DNA from: an uncultured Peptococcaceae bacterium
Lineage (GTDB): Bacteria; Bacillota; Desulfotomaculia; Desulfotomaculales; Desulfallaceae
NCBI GenBank assembly: GCA_913064925.1
Contig: CAJYBN010000066.1
Span: 1 to 13,329, forward strand
Direction of reading: 5' to 3'
Length of the DNA: 13,329 nt
A model generated the notes under the pieces. That model searched no databases, was not told the origin of the DNA, and worked only from the letters and a program-made list of their open reading frames with translations. Of this stretch, positions 1 to 7,510 are shown in pieces; position 1 is the first letter of the stretch; every line of letters begins with the position of its first letter. Position numbers and translations under genes: made by a program.

Positions 1-1
1 G

Positions 2-367
2 GGCGCGGCCAACATCCTGGAAGTGGAAGAACCCGGAGGGCGCCGCGTGCCCGCCCGGGCGCTCAGCCGGGGCGCGGCCGCCCAGCTTTACCTGGCGGTC
101 CGCCTGGCGCTGGCCTGTCACTACAGCTCCTTGGTTGCTCCCATGCCCATCATATTAGACGACGTCCTGGCAGACTTCGACGACCGCCGCCTGCAGGGCG
201 CCTTGGAAGTGCTGGCCCGGCTGGCCCGGGAACACCAGCTCCAGGTGCTGCTGTTCACCTGCCACCAGCACATCCGGGGTCAGGCCTTTCCTAACGGGTC
301 AGGCCTTTCCTATTCCTATTTGCCTTACCGGGTCGGGTCTTTCCTAGTTGTAAGTTGTAATAAGTAA
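2..367 (+). CDS. C-terminal end of a YhaN-like / SMC-type AAA ATPase (partial, 5' end outside window)
   Basis: The reading frame is open from the first bases of the window, so this is the 3' end of a longer gene and not a small gene starting at the GTG at 23. Visible motifs are those of the C-terminal half of an ABC/SMC-type ATPase head. There is a signature-like LSRGAAAQLYLAVRLALA, then a Walker B/D-loop segment (PIILDDVLADFDD), then a switch-like QVLLFTCHQH. This order and wording fit the YhaN family of large coiled-coil ATPases, usually encoded beside a YhaM/SbcD-like nuclease and thought to act in DNA metabolism. The partner gene would lie left of the window. Oddity: after the CH motif the tail (from about 277) is encoded by short direct repeats and does not look like a family C-terminus, so the last about 30 residues may be repeat-derived. 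RecN or SbcC relatives are possible alternatives but less likely. Confidence 0.75.
   Translation, partial: GAANILEVEEPGGRRVPARALSRGAAAQLYLAVRLALACHYSSLVAPMPIILDDVLADFDDRRLQGALEVLARLAREHQLQVLLFTCHQHIRGQAFPNGSGLSYSYLPYRVGSFLVVSCNK
277..346 (+). repeat. three copies of a 17-bp direct repeat at the end of the ATPase gene
   Basis: The unit GGGTCAGGCCTTTCCTA occurs exactly at 277-293 and again at 296-312. A third copy with two transitions lies at 330-346. The spacing is 19 and then 34 bp. The repeats lie inside the open frame of the ATPase and supply most of its final 30 codons, just before the stop at 365-367. Their origin is unknown. Confidence 0.85.
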
Positions 368-542
368 TTGGGGACTACTATACCCGCCCGGGCCGGGCCC
401 GGCCCCCTCGCCATAGTATACAGTAAGGTTCAGCAAAAGCCGGCTGGCAGGCCTGACAAAAATGACCACCGCGGCCGGCATCCCGCGCAATGAACATTGC
501 CGGCCGGCGGGGCATAGTATGAAAGCGAAAACACGTCTTAAA
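368..542. other. intergenic region with GC-rich dyads
   Basis: No gene is seen here. A perfect 16-bp palindrome (GGGCCGGGCCCGGCCC) lies at 390-405, flanked by a shorter TACTAT / ATAGTA inverted pair. A second imperfect inverted repeat pairs about 469-480 with 498-510 (arms rich in GGCCGGC, one bulge) around a 17-nt loop. The first could stop transcription of the upstream gene, but neither has a T-tract, so a terminator call is not safe. The decamer ATGAAAGCGA is present at 519-528 and again at 571-580. Confidence 0.5.
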
Positions 543-572
543 TTGACATGATCTGCCCCCAGCGTCTATAAT
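543..572 (+). promoter_or_regulatory. SigA-type promoter of glmM
   Basis: TTGACA at 543-548 and TATAAT at 567-572 are both perfect consensus hexamers, separated by 18 bp. Transcription would start near 579, about 30 nt before the glmM ATG, with the Shine-Dalgarno GGAGG at 596-600 in the leader. Confidence 0.9.
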
Positions 573-608
573 GAAAGCGATTTATTGTTTTTGGCGGAGG
601 TAGCTGAA

Positions 609-1943
609 ATGGCGCGGTTGTTCGGTACCGACGGCGTACGCGGAATAGCAAATAAAGAGCTTACCGGCGATCTGGCTTACCGGCTGGGCCGTGCCGGAGC
701 GCACGTGCTGGCGGGCAGCAACGGCGGCGGCCGCCTGGTGGTGGGCCGTGATACCCGGGTATCGGGCGACATGCTGGAAGCCGCCCTTTCCGCCGGCATC
801 TGTTCCGCCGGGGTGGACGTGTTGAACGTGGGCGTTGTCCCCACCCCCGCTGTGGCTTACCTGACGAAGGCGCTGGGTGCCGCGGGAGGCGTGGTTATTT
901 CGGCTTCGCACAACCCGGTGGAAGACAACGGCATCAAGTTTTTCGGGCCCAGCGGCTACAAGCTGTCCGATGAAAAGGAACGGCAAATCGAAGAAGTGCT
1001 GGCCGGTGATACCGGGCAGGTGGCTTCACCGGTGGGGGCGGGCCTGGGCAGAATTCAACATATTGGGGACGCGGACGACCGTTACGTGGCCTTTTTAAAA
1101 CAAACCGTGCCCGTGGACCTGCGGGGGCTGAAAATTGTGGTGGACTGTGCCAACGGCGCCGCTTACCGGGTGGCGCCCCGGGTGCTGCGGGAACTGGGTG
1201 CGGAAGTGATACCCGTATTCAACATCCCGGACGGGGTCAACATCAACGCGGGATGTGGTTCCACGCACCCGGATAAACTTCGTGAAGCCGTACTGCAAAC
1301 CGGCGCCGACCTGGGGCTGGCCCACGATGGCGACGCCGACCGGCTGATTGCCGTGGATCACCTGGGCAACCTGGTGGACGGGGATCAGATCATGGTCATC
1401 TGCGCCCGCCACCGCAAATCCCGCCACCGCTTGCCCAAGAACACCGTGGTGGTCACGGTGATGAGCAACCTGGGCCTGCACCTGGCCATGCGGGAAGCGG
1501 GGATCAAGGTGCTGCAAACCAAGGTGGGCGACCGCTACGTGCTGGAGGAGCTGCTGCGCACCGGCGCCGTGTTCGGCGGCGAGCAGTCCGGGCACATACT
1601 TTTCCTTGACTGCAGCCCAACCGGCGACGGGATCCTCACCGCGCTCCAGCTGCTGGCGGTGGTCAAGGACACCGGCTGCAGCCTGGCCGAGCTGGCCGCG
1701 CAAATGGAGCGCTTTCCGCAGCTGCTGGAAAACGTGCAGGTGGAAGATAAGCACCGGGTTATGGCCAGCCCGCTGCTGGCGGAACGCATTAAAGAAATGG
1801 AAAAGCGCCTGGCCGGCCAGGGGCGGGTACTGGTACGCCCGTCGGGCACAGAATCGCTGGTGCGCGTAATGGTCGAGGGGCGGGACATGGAGCAATTGCA
1901 GGACATAGTGCGCGAGCTGGTGGAAATGGTGAAGGAACTTTAG
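609..1943 (+). CDS. glmM: phosphoglucosamine mutase GlmM
   Basis: GlmM interconverts glucosamine-6-phosphate and glucosamine-1-phosphate in the cytoplasm, feeding UDP-GlcNAc and so cell-wall synthesis. The protein has 444 residues, the usual length for the family. It starts with the typical MARLFGTDGVRG. It carries the phosphoserine loop ISASHNP with Ser100, the Mg-binding loop DGDADR (240-245), the sugar-binding GEQSGH (324-329) and the phosphate-binding RPSGTES (410-416). I chose the ATG at 609 over the upstream in-frame codon at 585: it matches the family N-terminus and has GGAGG at 596-600, 8 nt upstream. The gene has its own strong promoter at 543-572. The next gene, glmS, supplies its substrate, so the two form a functional pair. 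Nothing is broken or missing. Confidence 0.98.
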   Translation: MARLFGTDGVRGIANKELTGDLAYRLGRAGAHVLAGSNGGGRLVVGRDTRVSGDMLEAALSAGICSAGVDVLNVGVVPTPAVAYLTKALGAAGGVVISASHNPVEDNGIKFFGPSGYKLSDEKERQIEEVLAGDTGQVASPVGAGLGRIQHIGDADDRYVAFLKQTVPVDLRGLKIVVDCANGAAYRVAPRVLRELGAEVIPVFNIPDGVNINAGCGSTHPDKLREAVLQTGADLGLAHDGDADRLIAVDHLGNLVDGDQIMVICARHRKSRHRLPKNTVVVTVMSNLGLHLAMREAGIKVLQTKVGDRYVLEELLRTGAVFGGEQSGHILFLDCSPTGDGILTALQLLAVVKDTGCSLAELAAQMERFPQLLENVQVEDKHRVMASPLLAERIKEMEKRLAGQGRVLVRPSGTESLVRVMVEGRDMEQLQDIVRELVEMVKEL

Positions 1944-1974
1944 ACGGCGCCGGGTCGTCAAAAGGATAACCGGG

Positions 1975-2139
1975 CGCGCGGGCAGGCCGCCGCGCACGCT
2001 GGCGTGAGGCCGGCGTGCGGCGCGCAATACGGCGCGCAGCCCGAAGTGCAAACCGGCGCGCAAGCCGGCGTGCGGGCGGCATGCAGGACTGCGCGCAGGC
2101 CGGCGTGCAAGACGGCCCGCAAGCGGGCACGCAAACCAC
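1975..2139. repeat. degenerate 12-bp tandem repeat between glmM and glmS
   Basis: About 13-14 units follow one another with the approximate consensus YGYGCAAGCCGG, for example at 2021, 2033, 2045, 2057, 2092, 2104, 2116 and 2128. A few units are shortened (2003-2013, 2014-2020, 2069-2079). The array starts about 30 bp after the glmM stop and ends about 80 bp before the glmS ribozyme. Because 12 is a multiple of 3, it creates open frames on both strands. These have no Shine-Dalgarno and low-complexity Ala/Arg/Gln/Cys-rich products, so I do not call them genes. The function is unknown. Confidence 0.85.
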
Positions 2140-2177
2140 CGCCACGCCGGTCAAGTGGGGAGGTGAGGCGAGGCATA

Positions 2178-2198
2178 CTGCCGCCGGAAGAGCGGCAG
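2178..2198 (+). other. small hairpin upstream of the glmS ribozyme
   Basis: CTGCCGC at 2178-2184 pairs with GCGGCAG at 2192-2198 across a 7-nt loop. There is no T-run behind it, so it is at best a weak terminator for glmM or a structure at the 5' side of the glmS leader. I see no consensus promoter for glmS between glmM and the ribozyme, so read-through from glmM is possible. Confidence 0.4.
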
Positions 2199-2220
2199 CC
2201 GAGGTGACAATTTAATTTCA

Positions 2221-2437
2221 AGCGCCAGAACCCGGCACTCAATGAGGTATTTGGTTTACTTTAGAATAAGGTTTTCACTAACAAACAACCGTATTCTATT
2301 AGATTTTCTGGTTATCGTTGAGTGCTGGGTTGACGAGGAGGGAGTTAATCGAAGTTTTCGGCGGGTGCTCCCCGGTTCGGTCACGACCGTGAAAGGTACT
2401 ACAAAACCCGCGGGTAACCGCGGGGACAAAAGGTACC
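2221..2437 (+). ncRNA. glmS ribozyme (glucosamine-6-phosphate-activated self-cleaving riboswitch)
   Basis: The leader of glmS matches the glmS ribozyme. The start AGCGCCAGAAC places the cleavage site between A2221 and G2222. The P2 region is GACGAGGAGGGAG..ATCGAA..TTTTCGGCGGGTG..CTCCC (about 2332-2372). The downstream P3/P4 part has GAAAGGTACTACAAAACCC and ends GGGGACAAAAGGTACC near 2437. In this class, glucosamine-6-phosphate acts as a cofactor for self-cleavage, and the cleaved mRNA is degraded, lowering GlmS. P1 pairs 2229-2245 with 2315-2331 (17 bp including G-U pairs) and is capped by a 69-nt extension. That extension contains a second hairpin, 2262-2271 with 2289-2298 (one mismatch), so P1 is much longer than in Bacillus subtilis. 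The catalytic core looks intact. Confidence 0.95.
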
Positions 2438-2473
2438 GGGTGACCTGACAGAGGCATATGTTACCGGAAAATG

Positions 2474-2509
2474 CCGTCGGGAGAAGTATGCCCTTGTGAC
2501 GGTTTTTTT
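2474..2509 (+). terminator. intrinsic-terminator-like hairpin between ribozyme and glmS
   Basis: CCGTC (2474-2478) pairs with GACGG (2498-2502), and inner GGG (2479-2481) can pair with CCC (2491-2493). Seven T residues follow at 2503-2509. It lies inside the glmS leader, after the ribozyme and about 80 nt before the start codon. It could attenuate glmS transcription or stop leader transcripts. The stem is short and has an asymmetric internal loop, so its strength is uncertain. Confidence 0.45.
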
Positions 2510-2587
2510 GTGCCCGCGAACAGCGGGGCTATACAAGAGGCTATTCAATTCTATCAATTAATTGCCAACGAGCGGAGGTTATCATAT

Positions 2588-4423
<1,836 letters not shown>

Positions 4424-4687
4424 CCGGAAGTGGGTACTTGTTGTATATCCCATTTATTCATTTTCCCCGAGCAATAAAAAGTGATTCCGATGGGGGATGA
4501 TTAGGGGAAAAGGTTAAGGGAAAGGTTTAAGGAAAAAGCATAAGGGATAGTTAAGGGATAAGTGCATTAGAAATTTGTACGTTTAACTTTGGTAAAACAA
4601 ATACCATGACATTCCATTTATGGGAGCAAAATTATTGCCTGGGGGGTCGGTTATCAATGCAAAACAAGGTCAATTTTTATTGTAAAT
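4424..4687. other. intergenic region after glmS with a purine-rich repeat
   Basis: No gene and no convincing terminator are seen. At 4501-4562 the + strand is almost pure purine plus T, with a loosely repeated 10-13 nt unit around TTAAGGGA[A/T]A (about five units). The region is more AT-rich than glmS. Confidence 0.5.
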
Positions 4688-4765
4688 CAACAGCCGCAGT
4701 GGTCTATTTTAGATTACCACTACCAACTTCTCGCTGTTGTAAGTTTCCACCAATTTCATTATAAT
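4688..4765 (+). promoter_or_regulatory. promoter and operator-like dyad of the toxin-antitoxin pair
   Basis: TTGTAA (4737-4742) and TATAAT (4760-4765) are 17 bp apart and place the start near 4771, just ahead of the GGGGGG ribosome-binding site of the first gene. An inverted repeat CAACAGC (4688-4694) / GCTGTTG (4733-4739), with a nested GTGGT (4699-4703) / ACCAC (4716-4720), ends on the -35 box. It could be the site for autorepression by an antitoxin. The promoter is likely; the operator role is inference. Confidence 0.6.
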
Positions 4766-4785
4766 GTTAGCAGGGGGGTGTTGCC

Positions 4786-5043
4786 ATGCTTCCATCACCC
4801 AAAGTAAAAAAGTATCTCACTAGAATTAAAAAAGAACAGTGGACACCTGAAGAACTACGTGAACTACTTCAGGCCATTGCTAGTGCTTTCCAAATTCACA
4901 TCAAAATAGCAGGCGAAGCCGATGAGGATGATTTTTGGGCACTTTCACCGGAGGACGAGCAGCGCTTTAATGATCTGCTGGACAGATCGACAAAGGACCT
5001 GAAGAATAAGCATTACACCGAATATAATAGACCACAGTCGTGA
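4786..5043 (+). CDS. probable antitoxin of a type II toxin-antitoxin pair (85 aa)
   Basis: This small cytoplasmic protein has a basic, Lys-rich start (MLPSPKVKKYLTRIKKEQW), a helical Leu/Ala-rich middle (about 20-40) and an acidic second half (EADEDD at 44-49, SPEDEQ). The ATG at 4786 follows GGGGGGTG at 4773-4780. Its stop (TGA 5041-5043) overlaps the GTG that could start the next gene, so translation of the two is coupled. Position before a RelE-like gene, small size, a private promoter and a shared terminator support an antitoxin role. I recognise no DNA-binding fold (no clear AbrB, RHH or Xre motif), so the family is unknown and the role rests on context. Confidence 0.55.
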   Translation: MLPSPKVKKYLTRIKKEQWTPEELRELLQAIASAFQIHIKIAGEADEDDFWALSPEDEQRFNDLLDRSTKDLKNKHYTEYNRPQS

Positions 5044-5045
5044 CC

Positions 5046-5369
5046 ATGAGAAAGATAAAGTTCCGTCGAACCGCTACCTATGATGATGAATTAGCCAATA
5101 TCCGGAAGTTCAACCGAGAATTGGCTAATCAGATTGAAGAAAAGAGAGAATACTTTGAGCATTGCATAACCAATCCTCCGTACCGCCCAGCACCCGGCCT
5201 TAACGTGGAAGCACTGGAGGGTAAAATCACCCGCCCCGAGTGGCTAAAAGGATACCCTAAATTATACAGCTTTAGAGTGAATAAATGTGCCAGGGTGGTT
5301 TTCTGGTGGGCTGAGGACGGGACATGCGAATATCTTTTTCCTTTCGCCAAGCACTACAGAAGAAGTTGA
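5046..5369 (+). CDS. RelE/ParE-superfamily-like toxin (about 107-109 aa)
   Basis: The product is small and very basic. An N-terminal helix-rich half precedes a beta-rich C-terminal half with YPKLYSFRVNKCARVVFWW, then a hydrophobic strand and the ending FAKHYRRS. This layout (two helices, then antiparallel strands with exposed Arg/His/Lys residues at the end) is that of RelE/ParE-type toxins, which cut mRNA on the ribosome or poison gyrase; which of the two cannot be told. It could start at the ATG at 5046 or at the GTG at 5040, whose TG bases are shared with the upstream stop. No own Shine-Dalgarno is visible, consistent with coupling to the preceding gene. A terminator follows directly at 5371. 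Assignment to the superfamily is by fold-like pattern, not a strong motif match. Confidence 0.55.
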   Translation: MRKIKFRRTATYDDELANIRKFNRELANQIEEKREYFEHCITNPPYRPAPGLNVEALEGKITRPEWLKGYPKLYSFRVNKCARVVFWWAEDGTCEYLFPFAKHYRRS

Positions 5370-5370
5370 C

Positions 5371-5393
5371 GCTTCCCGAGGGAAGCATTTTTT
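5371..5393 (+). terminator. rho-independent terminator of the toxin-antitoxin operon
   Basis: GCTTCCC (5371-5377) and GGGAAGC (5380-5386) form a tight hairpin followed by A and six T residues (5388-5393). It begins 2 nt after the toxin stop codon. Confidence 0.9.
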
Positions 5394-5422
5394 ATTCTTA
5401 AATGTTGCCTCTCACTTAACTT

Positions 5423-5545
5423 GACGGGGCAATAGCACCAACCTTAAATTTAGAAGAAATCGGCAAGTTTTTTGGATGGCTTTCACATTCTACAATAAGT
5501 AAAATAATTAAGTCCGTTGAAAGCTTCGATAGTGTTTCTCTCTAG
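5423..5545 (+). pseudogene. remnant of a C-terminal HTH domain, probably from a REP/IS200-like Y1 transposase
   Basis: Between stops at 5417 and 5543 the + strand reads a convincing helix-turn-helix: LEEIGKFFG followed by SHSTISKIIKSVES. There is no start codon and the domain is alone. The wording fits the DnaA-like HTH tail found on REP-associated/IS200-like Y1 transposases; the DnaA C-terminal domain itself is a less likely source. The catalytic HUH part is not present, so this is a fragment. Confidence 0.6.
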
Positions 5546-5834
5546 TGCTCGTTATCCGAAACGCAGCATCCCGGCGGTTCAACAGCTTGCTGACCAGTTT
5601 TATCAAGGGCCCTCCGTCGATACATGGACCCAATTTGCACAATTATTGGAAGGGGTGGAGTGGCTGGTCCAACTAATCCGCGGGATGGTACGGGAAAGTG
5701 CTTTTCCACCAGGGCCAGGTGCTCCTCCAGCAACCCCTTACTGTGGCCGGTGATCCTCGTCATCCAGGGCCTGGTTGGCGGCCAGGCAGGCCGCAGTGTT
5801 AAACAACGACCACGTTCGGGAAGCTCTCTGCCCG
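5546..5834. other. GC-rich block of unrecognised gene debris
   Basis: Several short frames are open in this block on both strands. On + (5517-5753) a stretch beginning ARYPKRSIPAVQQLADQFYQ looks like real protein. On - (5542-5763) a stretch with TGHSKGLLEEHLALVEKHFP also does. None has a ribosome-binding site, a full domain or a family I recognise. The block sits between the HTH remnant and the bioA copy and is GC-richer than both AT-rich flanks, so it is most likely composite pseudogene material. Confidence 0.4.
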
Positions 5835-5924
5835 GCCGCTGCCCTGGCCAACCTGGAGCTTTTTGAAAAAGAAAATTTGCTTGATGCCCTGCAAGAAAAG
5901 ATTTCTTTCTTGAGTGAAGGTCTG
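5835..5924 (+). repeat. 90-bp displaced copy of an internal bioA segment
   Basis: This 90-bp block matches 10786-10875 at 89 of 90 positions, in the same orientation, and identity stops abruptly on both sides. It corresponds to codons 335-364 of bioA. The only difference (T5861 against C10812) is a synonymous third-position change. It lies in an open frame (5775-5996) that continues on both sides into unrelated sequence. That frame has no Shine-Dalgarno and is probably not a gene. Confidence 0.95.
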
Positions 5925-6099
5925 TTAATAAGCTCCAATAATCAAAACGGAATAATGTCCTATGTTTTTATGGTTAATACTCCACAAGGACTATAACCGT
6001 GGTTCAATGCTTCCTCACCTATTGAGATACAGCCAAAAAGCCAAGTTTTGAATGTGAGTAGAAGGATTAGGCCGCCAATCGGGTCATCCGTTTAAACAC
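5925..6099. other. AT-rich non-coding stretch
   Basis: No gene is seen after the bioA copy and before the convergent end of the membrane-protein gene. It contains the left copy of the 11-bp repeat TTGAGATACAG (6022-6032). Confidence 0.4.
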
Positions 6100-6486
6100 T
6101 TATGTTTTTGTTTTAAAGTCATCTTTTTTTAAGAAAGATAAAACAATAAAACTCACAGCAAAGATTATAAAAATAGCAAACATCCCAGCAAATGCTAATT
6201 CACCCTGTTGGATAAAATACCCTGGACTCATAATTAAAGTATACATTAACATTCCCATCGATATTAAATAAATCTGGAATCCCCATTCTCGATTAATAAG
6301 TATACCCAATCCACCTACTATTAGTGCAATTGCAGTAACAATTTCCGCGGCCACGTGCATGCCAATTTCAATTGGTTTGCTATAGATTTCTGGTATTTCA
6401 CCTGTGGTATAAAACATAATCCAAATAACAATCATAGATGTCCCCATAAAAATTGAATATATTGCTGCTGCTTTTCTTATTTTCAT
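6100..6486 (-). CDS. small integral membrane protein with four TM segments (unknown family)
   Basis: The 128-residue product begins MKIRKAAAIY and is almost all hydrophobic. Predicted membrane segments lie at about 6-26, 43-64, 69-88 and 97-119, with a charged C-terminal tail (KKDDFKTKT). The start at 6486 is chosen because GGTGG lies at a good distance upstream; an in-frame ATG at 6507 would overlap that site. The gene is divergent from the CPBP-type gene, with a shared 160-bp AT-rich intergenic region. Its base composition and codon use (many AT-ending codons) differ from the glm and bio genes, suggesting acquisition. No catalytic motif is visible and I cannot name a family. Confidence 0.75.
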   Translation of the reverse strand: MKIRKAAAIYSIFMGTSMIVIWIMFYTTGEIPEIYSKPIEIGMHVAAEIVTAIALIVGGLGILINREWGFQIYLISMGMLMYTLIMSPGYFIQQGELAFAGMFAIFIIFAVSFIVLSFLKKDDFKTKT

Positions 6487-6646
6487 TAGCTCACCACCTA
6501 CTTTCATATTTTTATTGTTGAACTATTTTTGTTTTAAAATAAAAAGGCTTATTGTTGTCGCCAGGCTATCTTTACCCTCATTGTACAAGTTTAATACAGA
6601 TTCTCCAATCGCATTAGGGGGCTAAATAGATATGAGGTGATTTTTA

Positions 6647-7318
6647 GTGGGTAAAAGAGAAAAAATATTTATCACGTGGATTATATTAGCATTAGTTGTA
6701 TTAATGTATGTAACCAATTTATTTAAGGGTTCATTTCCGTTGTTTACTATTGTATGGCTATGTTTACCACTTATAGTTGTTTTATGTACAAAGGATGCAG
6801 CAATGGTTGGATTCAAATTAATACCATTGAAAGAGTTTTTTAAAGTAACATTAATTAATTTTTGTTTGTCGGTATCTATCATTGGAATATTTGAACCCTG
6901 GTCACATACATACCAACTATTAATTAAGTTAGCGACAGATAGTACGAGCCCAGATGTAACCTTTGCCTGGTTAATCAGATATAGTGGACTAGCGTCTCTT
7001 ATTGGAATGTTTTTATTTAGTGGATTTATTACGATGTTTGGGGAGGAGTTATTTTTCCGTGGATGGTTATTACAGTATCTAAAAAGTAAAATGAATAATG
7101 TTTGGGCAATTATACTTCAGGCGGCTTTTTTTGTATTGCCAAATATCATTGCCGCTTTATTTATGCCCATAACTCAAGGAATAATTTATACTGTAGTATA
7201 TGCTTGGGTGGCAATAGGTATTGTTGGTGGTTGGTCGGCTAACCGTACTAACAGTATTTGGCCTAGTTTGATTTCTGCAAATATAATTAATCTCATTGCG
7301 GTAATATTGTATTATTAA
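6647..7318 (+). CDS. CPBP-family intramembrane protein lacking the usual catalytic histidines
   Basis: This 223-residue membrane protein has about seven hydrophobic segments (roughly 8-24, 31-47, 66-82, 112-131, 152-172, 178-195, 203-221). It contains EELFFRGWL (133-141), matching motif 1 (EExxxR) of the CPBP/Abi family of intramembrane proteases, followed by the family-like SIWPSLISANIIN (203-215). In active members, motif 2 ends in His and motif 3 begins with His. By alignment these positions are Asn166 (FVLPN) and Ala211 (SAN). The protein is therefore either inactive as a metalloprotease or uses other ligands. The start is a GTG with GAGGTGA at 6634-6640, 6 nt upstream. Family members often serve in bacteriocin self-immunity or prenyl-protein processing; the role here is unknown. 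Composition is AT-rich like its divergent neighbour and unlike the flanks. Confidence 0.8.
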   Translation: MGKREKIFITWIILALVVLMYVTNLFKGSFPLFTIVWLCLPLIVVLCTKDAAMVGFKLIPLKEFFKVTLINFCLSVSIIGIFEPWSHTYQLLIKLATDSTSPDVTFAWLIRYSGLASLIGMFLFSGFITMFGEELFFRGWLLQYLKSKMNNVWAIILQAAFFVLPNIIAALFMPITQGIIYTVVYAWVAIGIVGGWSANRTNSIWPSLISANIINLIAVILYY

Positions 7319-7332
7319 GAGTTGAGATACAG

Positions 7333-7427
7333 AGGTGTCGCACTTCAGATAACACGGTGGTTCCGCTACGGACCGGCGCCCTGTCTTCGGACATGTCCTC
7401 TATCACTCTCCTTTTCTTGTATCCATG
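7333..7427. other. GC-rich structured stretch before the bio promoter
   Basis: No gene is supported. Between about 7355 and 7400 the sequence can fold into short hairpins, including TGTC-TTCG-GACA with a UUCG-type loop and the palindrome GGACATGTCC. It differs sharply in composition from the AT-rich genes to its left. The origin is unknown. Confidence 0.35.
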
Positions 7428-7459
7428 CTGTTAACCAACATAAATTTATAGGTTTACAA
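7428..7459 (+). promoter_or_regulatory. BirA-type biotin operator 1
   Basis: CTGTTAACC, 14 nt, GGTTTACAA is the dyad bound by the biotin repressor/ligase BirA in Firmicutes (consensus close to TTGTAAACC-N14/15-GGTTTACAA). Its right arm covers the -35 box of the bio promoter, so bound BirA-biotinyl-AMP should block RNA polymerase. Confidence 0.9.
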
Positions 7460-7481
7460 TTTACCATAGCTCTACTAAAAT
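7453..7481 (+). promoter_or_regulatory. promoter of the biotin operon
   Basis: TTTACA (7453-7458) and TAAAAT (7476-7481) are 17 bp apart, placing the start near 7488. The -35 is inside operator 1, and operator 2 lies downstream of the start. Confidence 0.75.
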
Positions 7482-7510
7482 TATTAAATAGGGGAAAGTT
7501 TTTCACCTAT

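Larger units (their letters stand above)
6022..7332. repeat. 11-bp direct repeats bracketing the AT-rich membrane-protein island
   Basis: TTGAGATACAG occurs at 6022-6032 and 7322-7332, exactly 1300 bp apart. The two copies enclose both AT-rich genes and nothing else. They could be a duplication from an insertion event or chance; no terminal inverted repeats or recombinase were found. Confidence 0.5.

Noticed and set aside
1095..2063. Long open frame on the minus strand opposite glmM (322 codons)
   Set aside because: It is the antisense shadow of a GC-rich gene: His/Gln-rich, no domain, no ribosome-binding site.
1958..2242. Several open frames of 66-94 codons across the 12-bp repeat on both strands
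   Set aside because: They arise because the repeat length is a multiple of three; the products are low complexity and lack Shine-Dalgarno sites.
2471..2587. Upstream in-frame extension of glmS from the ATG at 2471
   Set aside because: GlmS needs Cys directly after the initiator Met, which the ATG at 2588 gives with a good GGAGG. The extension overlaps the terminator-like hairpin and has no ribosome-binding site.
5775..5996. 73-codon open frame reading through the bioA copy in the correct frame
   Set aside because: No ribosome-binding site, and the sequence on both sides is unrelated. Kept only as a duplicated fragment.
7345..7400. Possible second group II intron or structured RNA remnant (UUCG hairpin; GTGCGAC on the minus strand resembles an intron 5' end)
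   Set aside because: Only a few nucleotides match, and no further intron domain lies next to it before the AT-rich gene.
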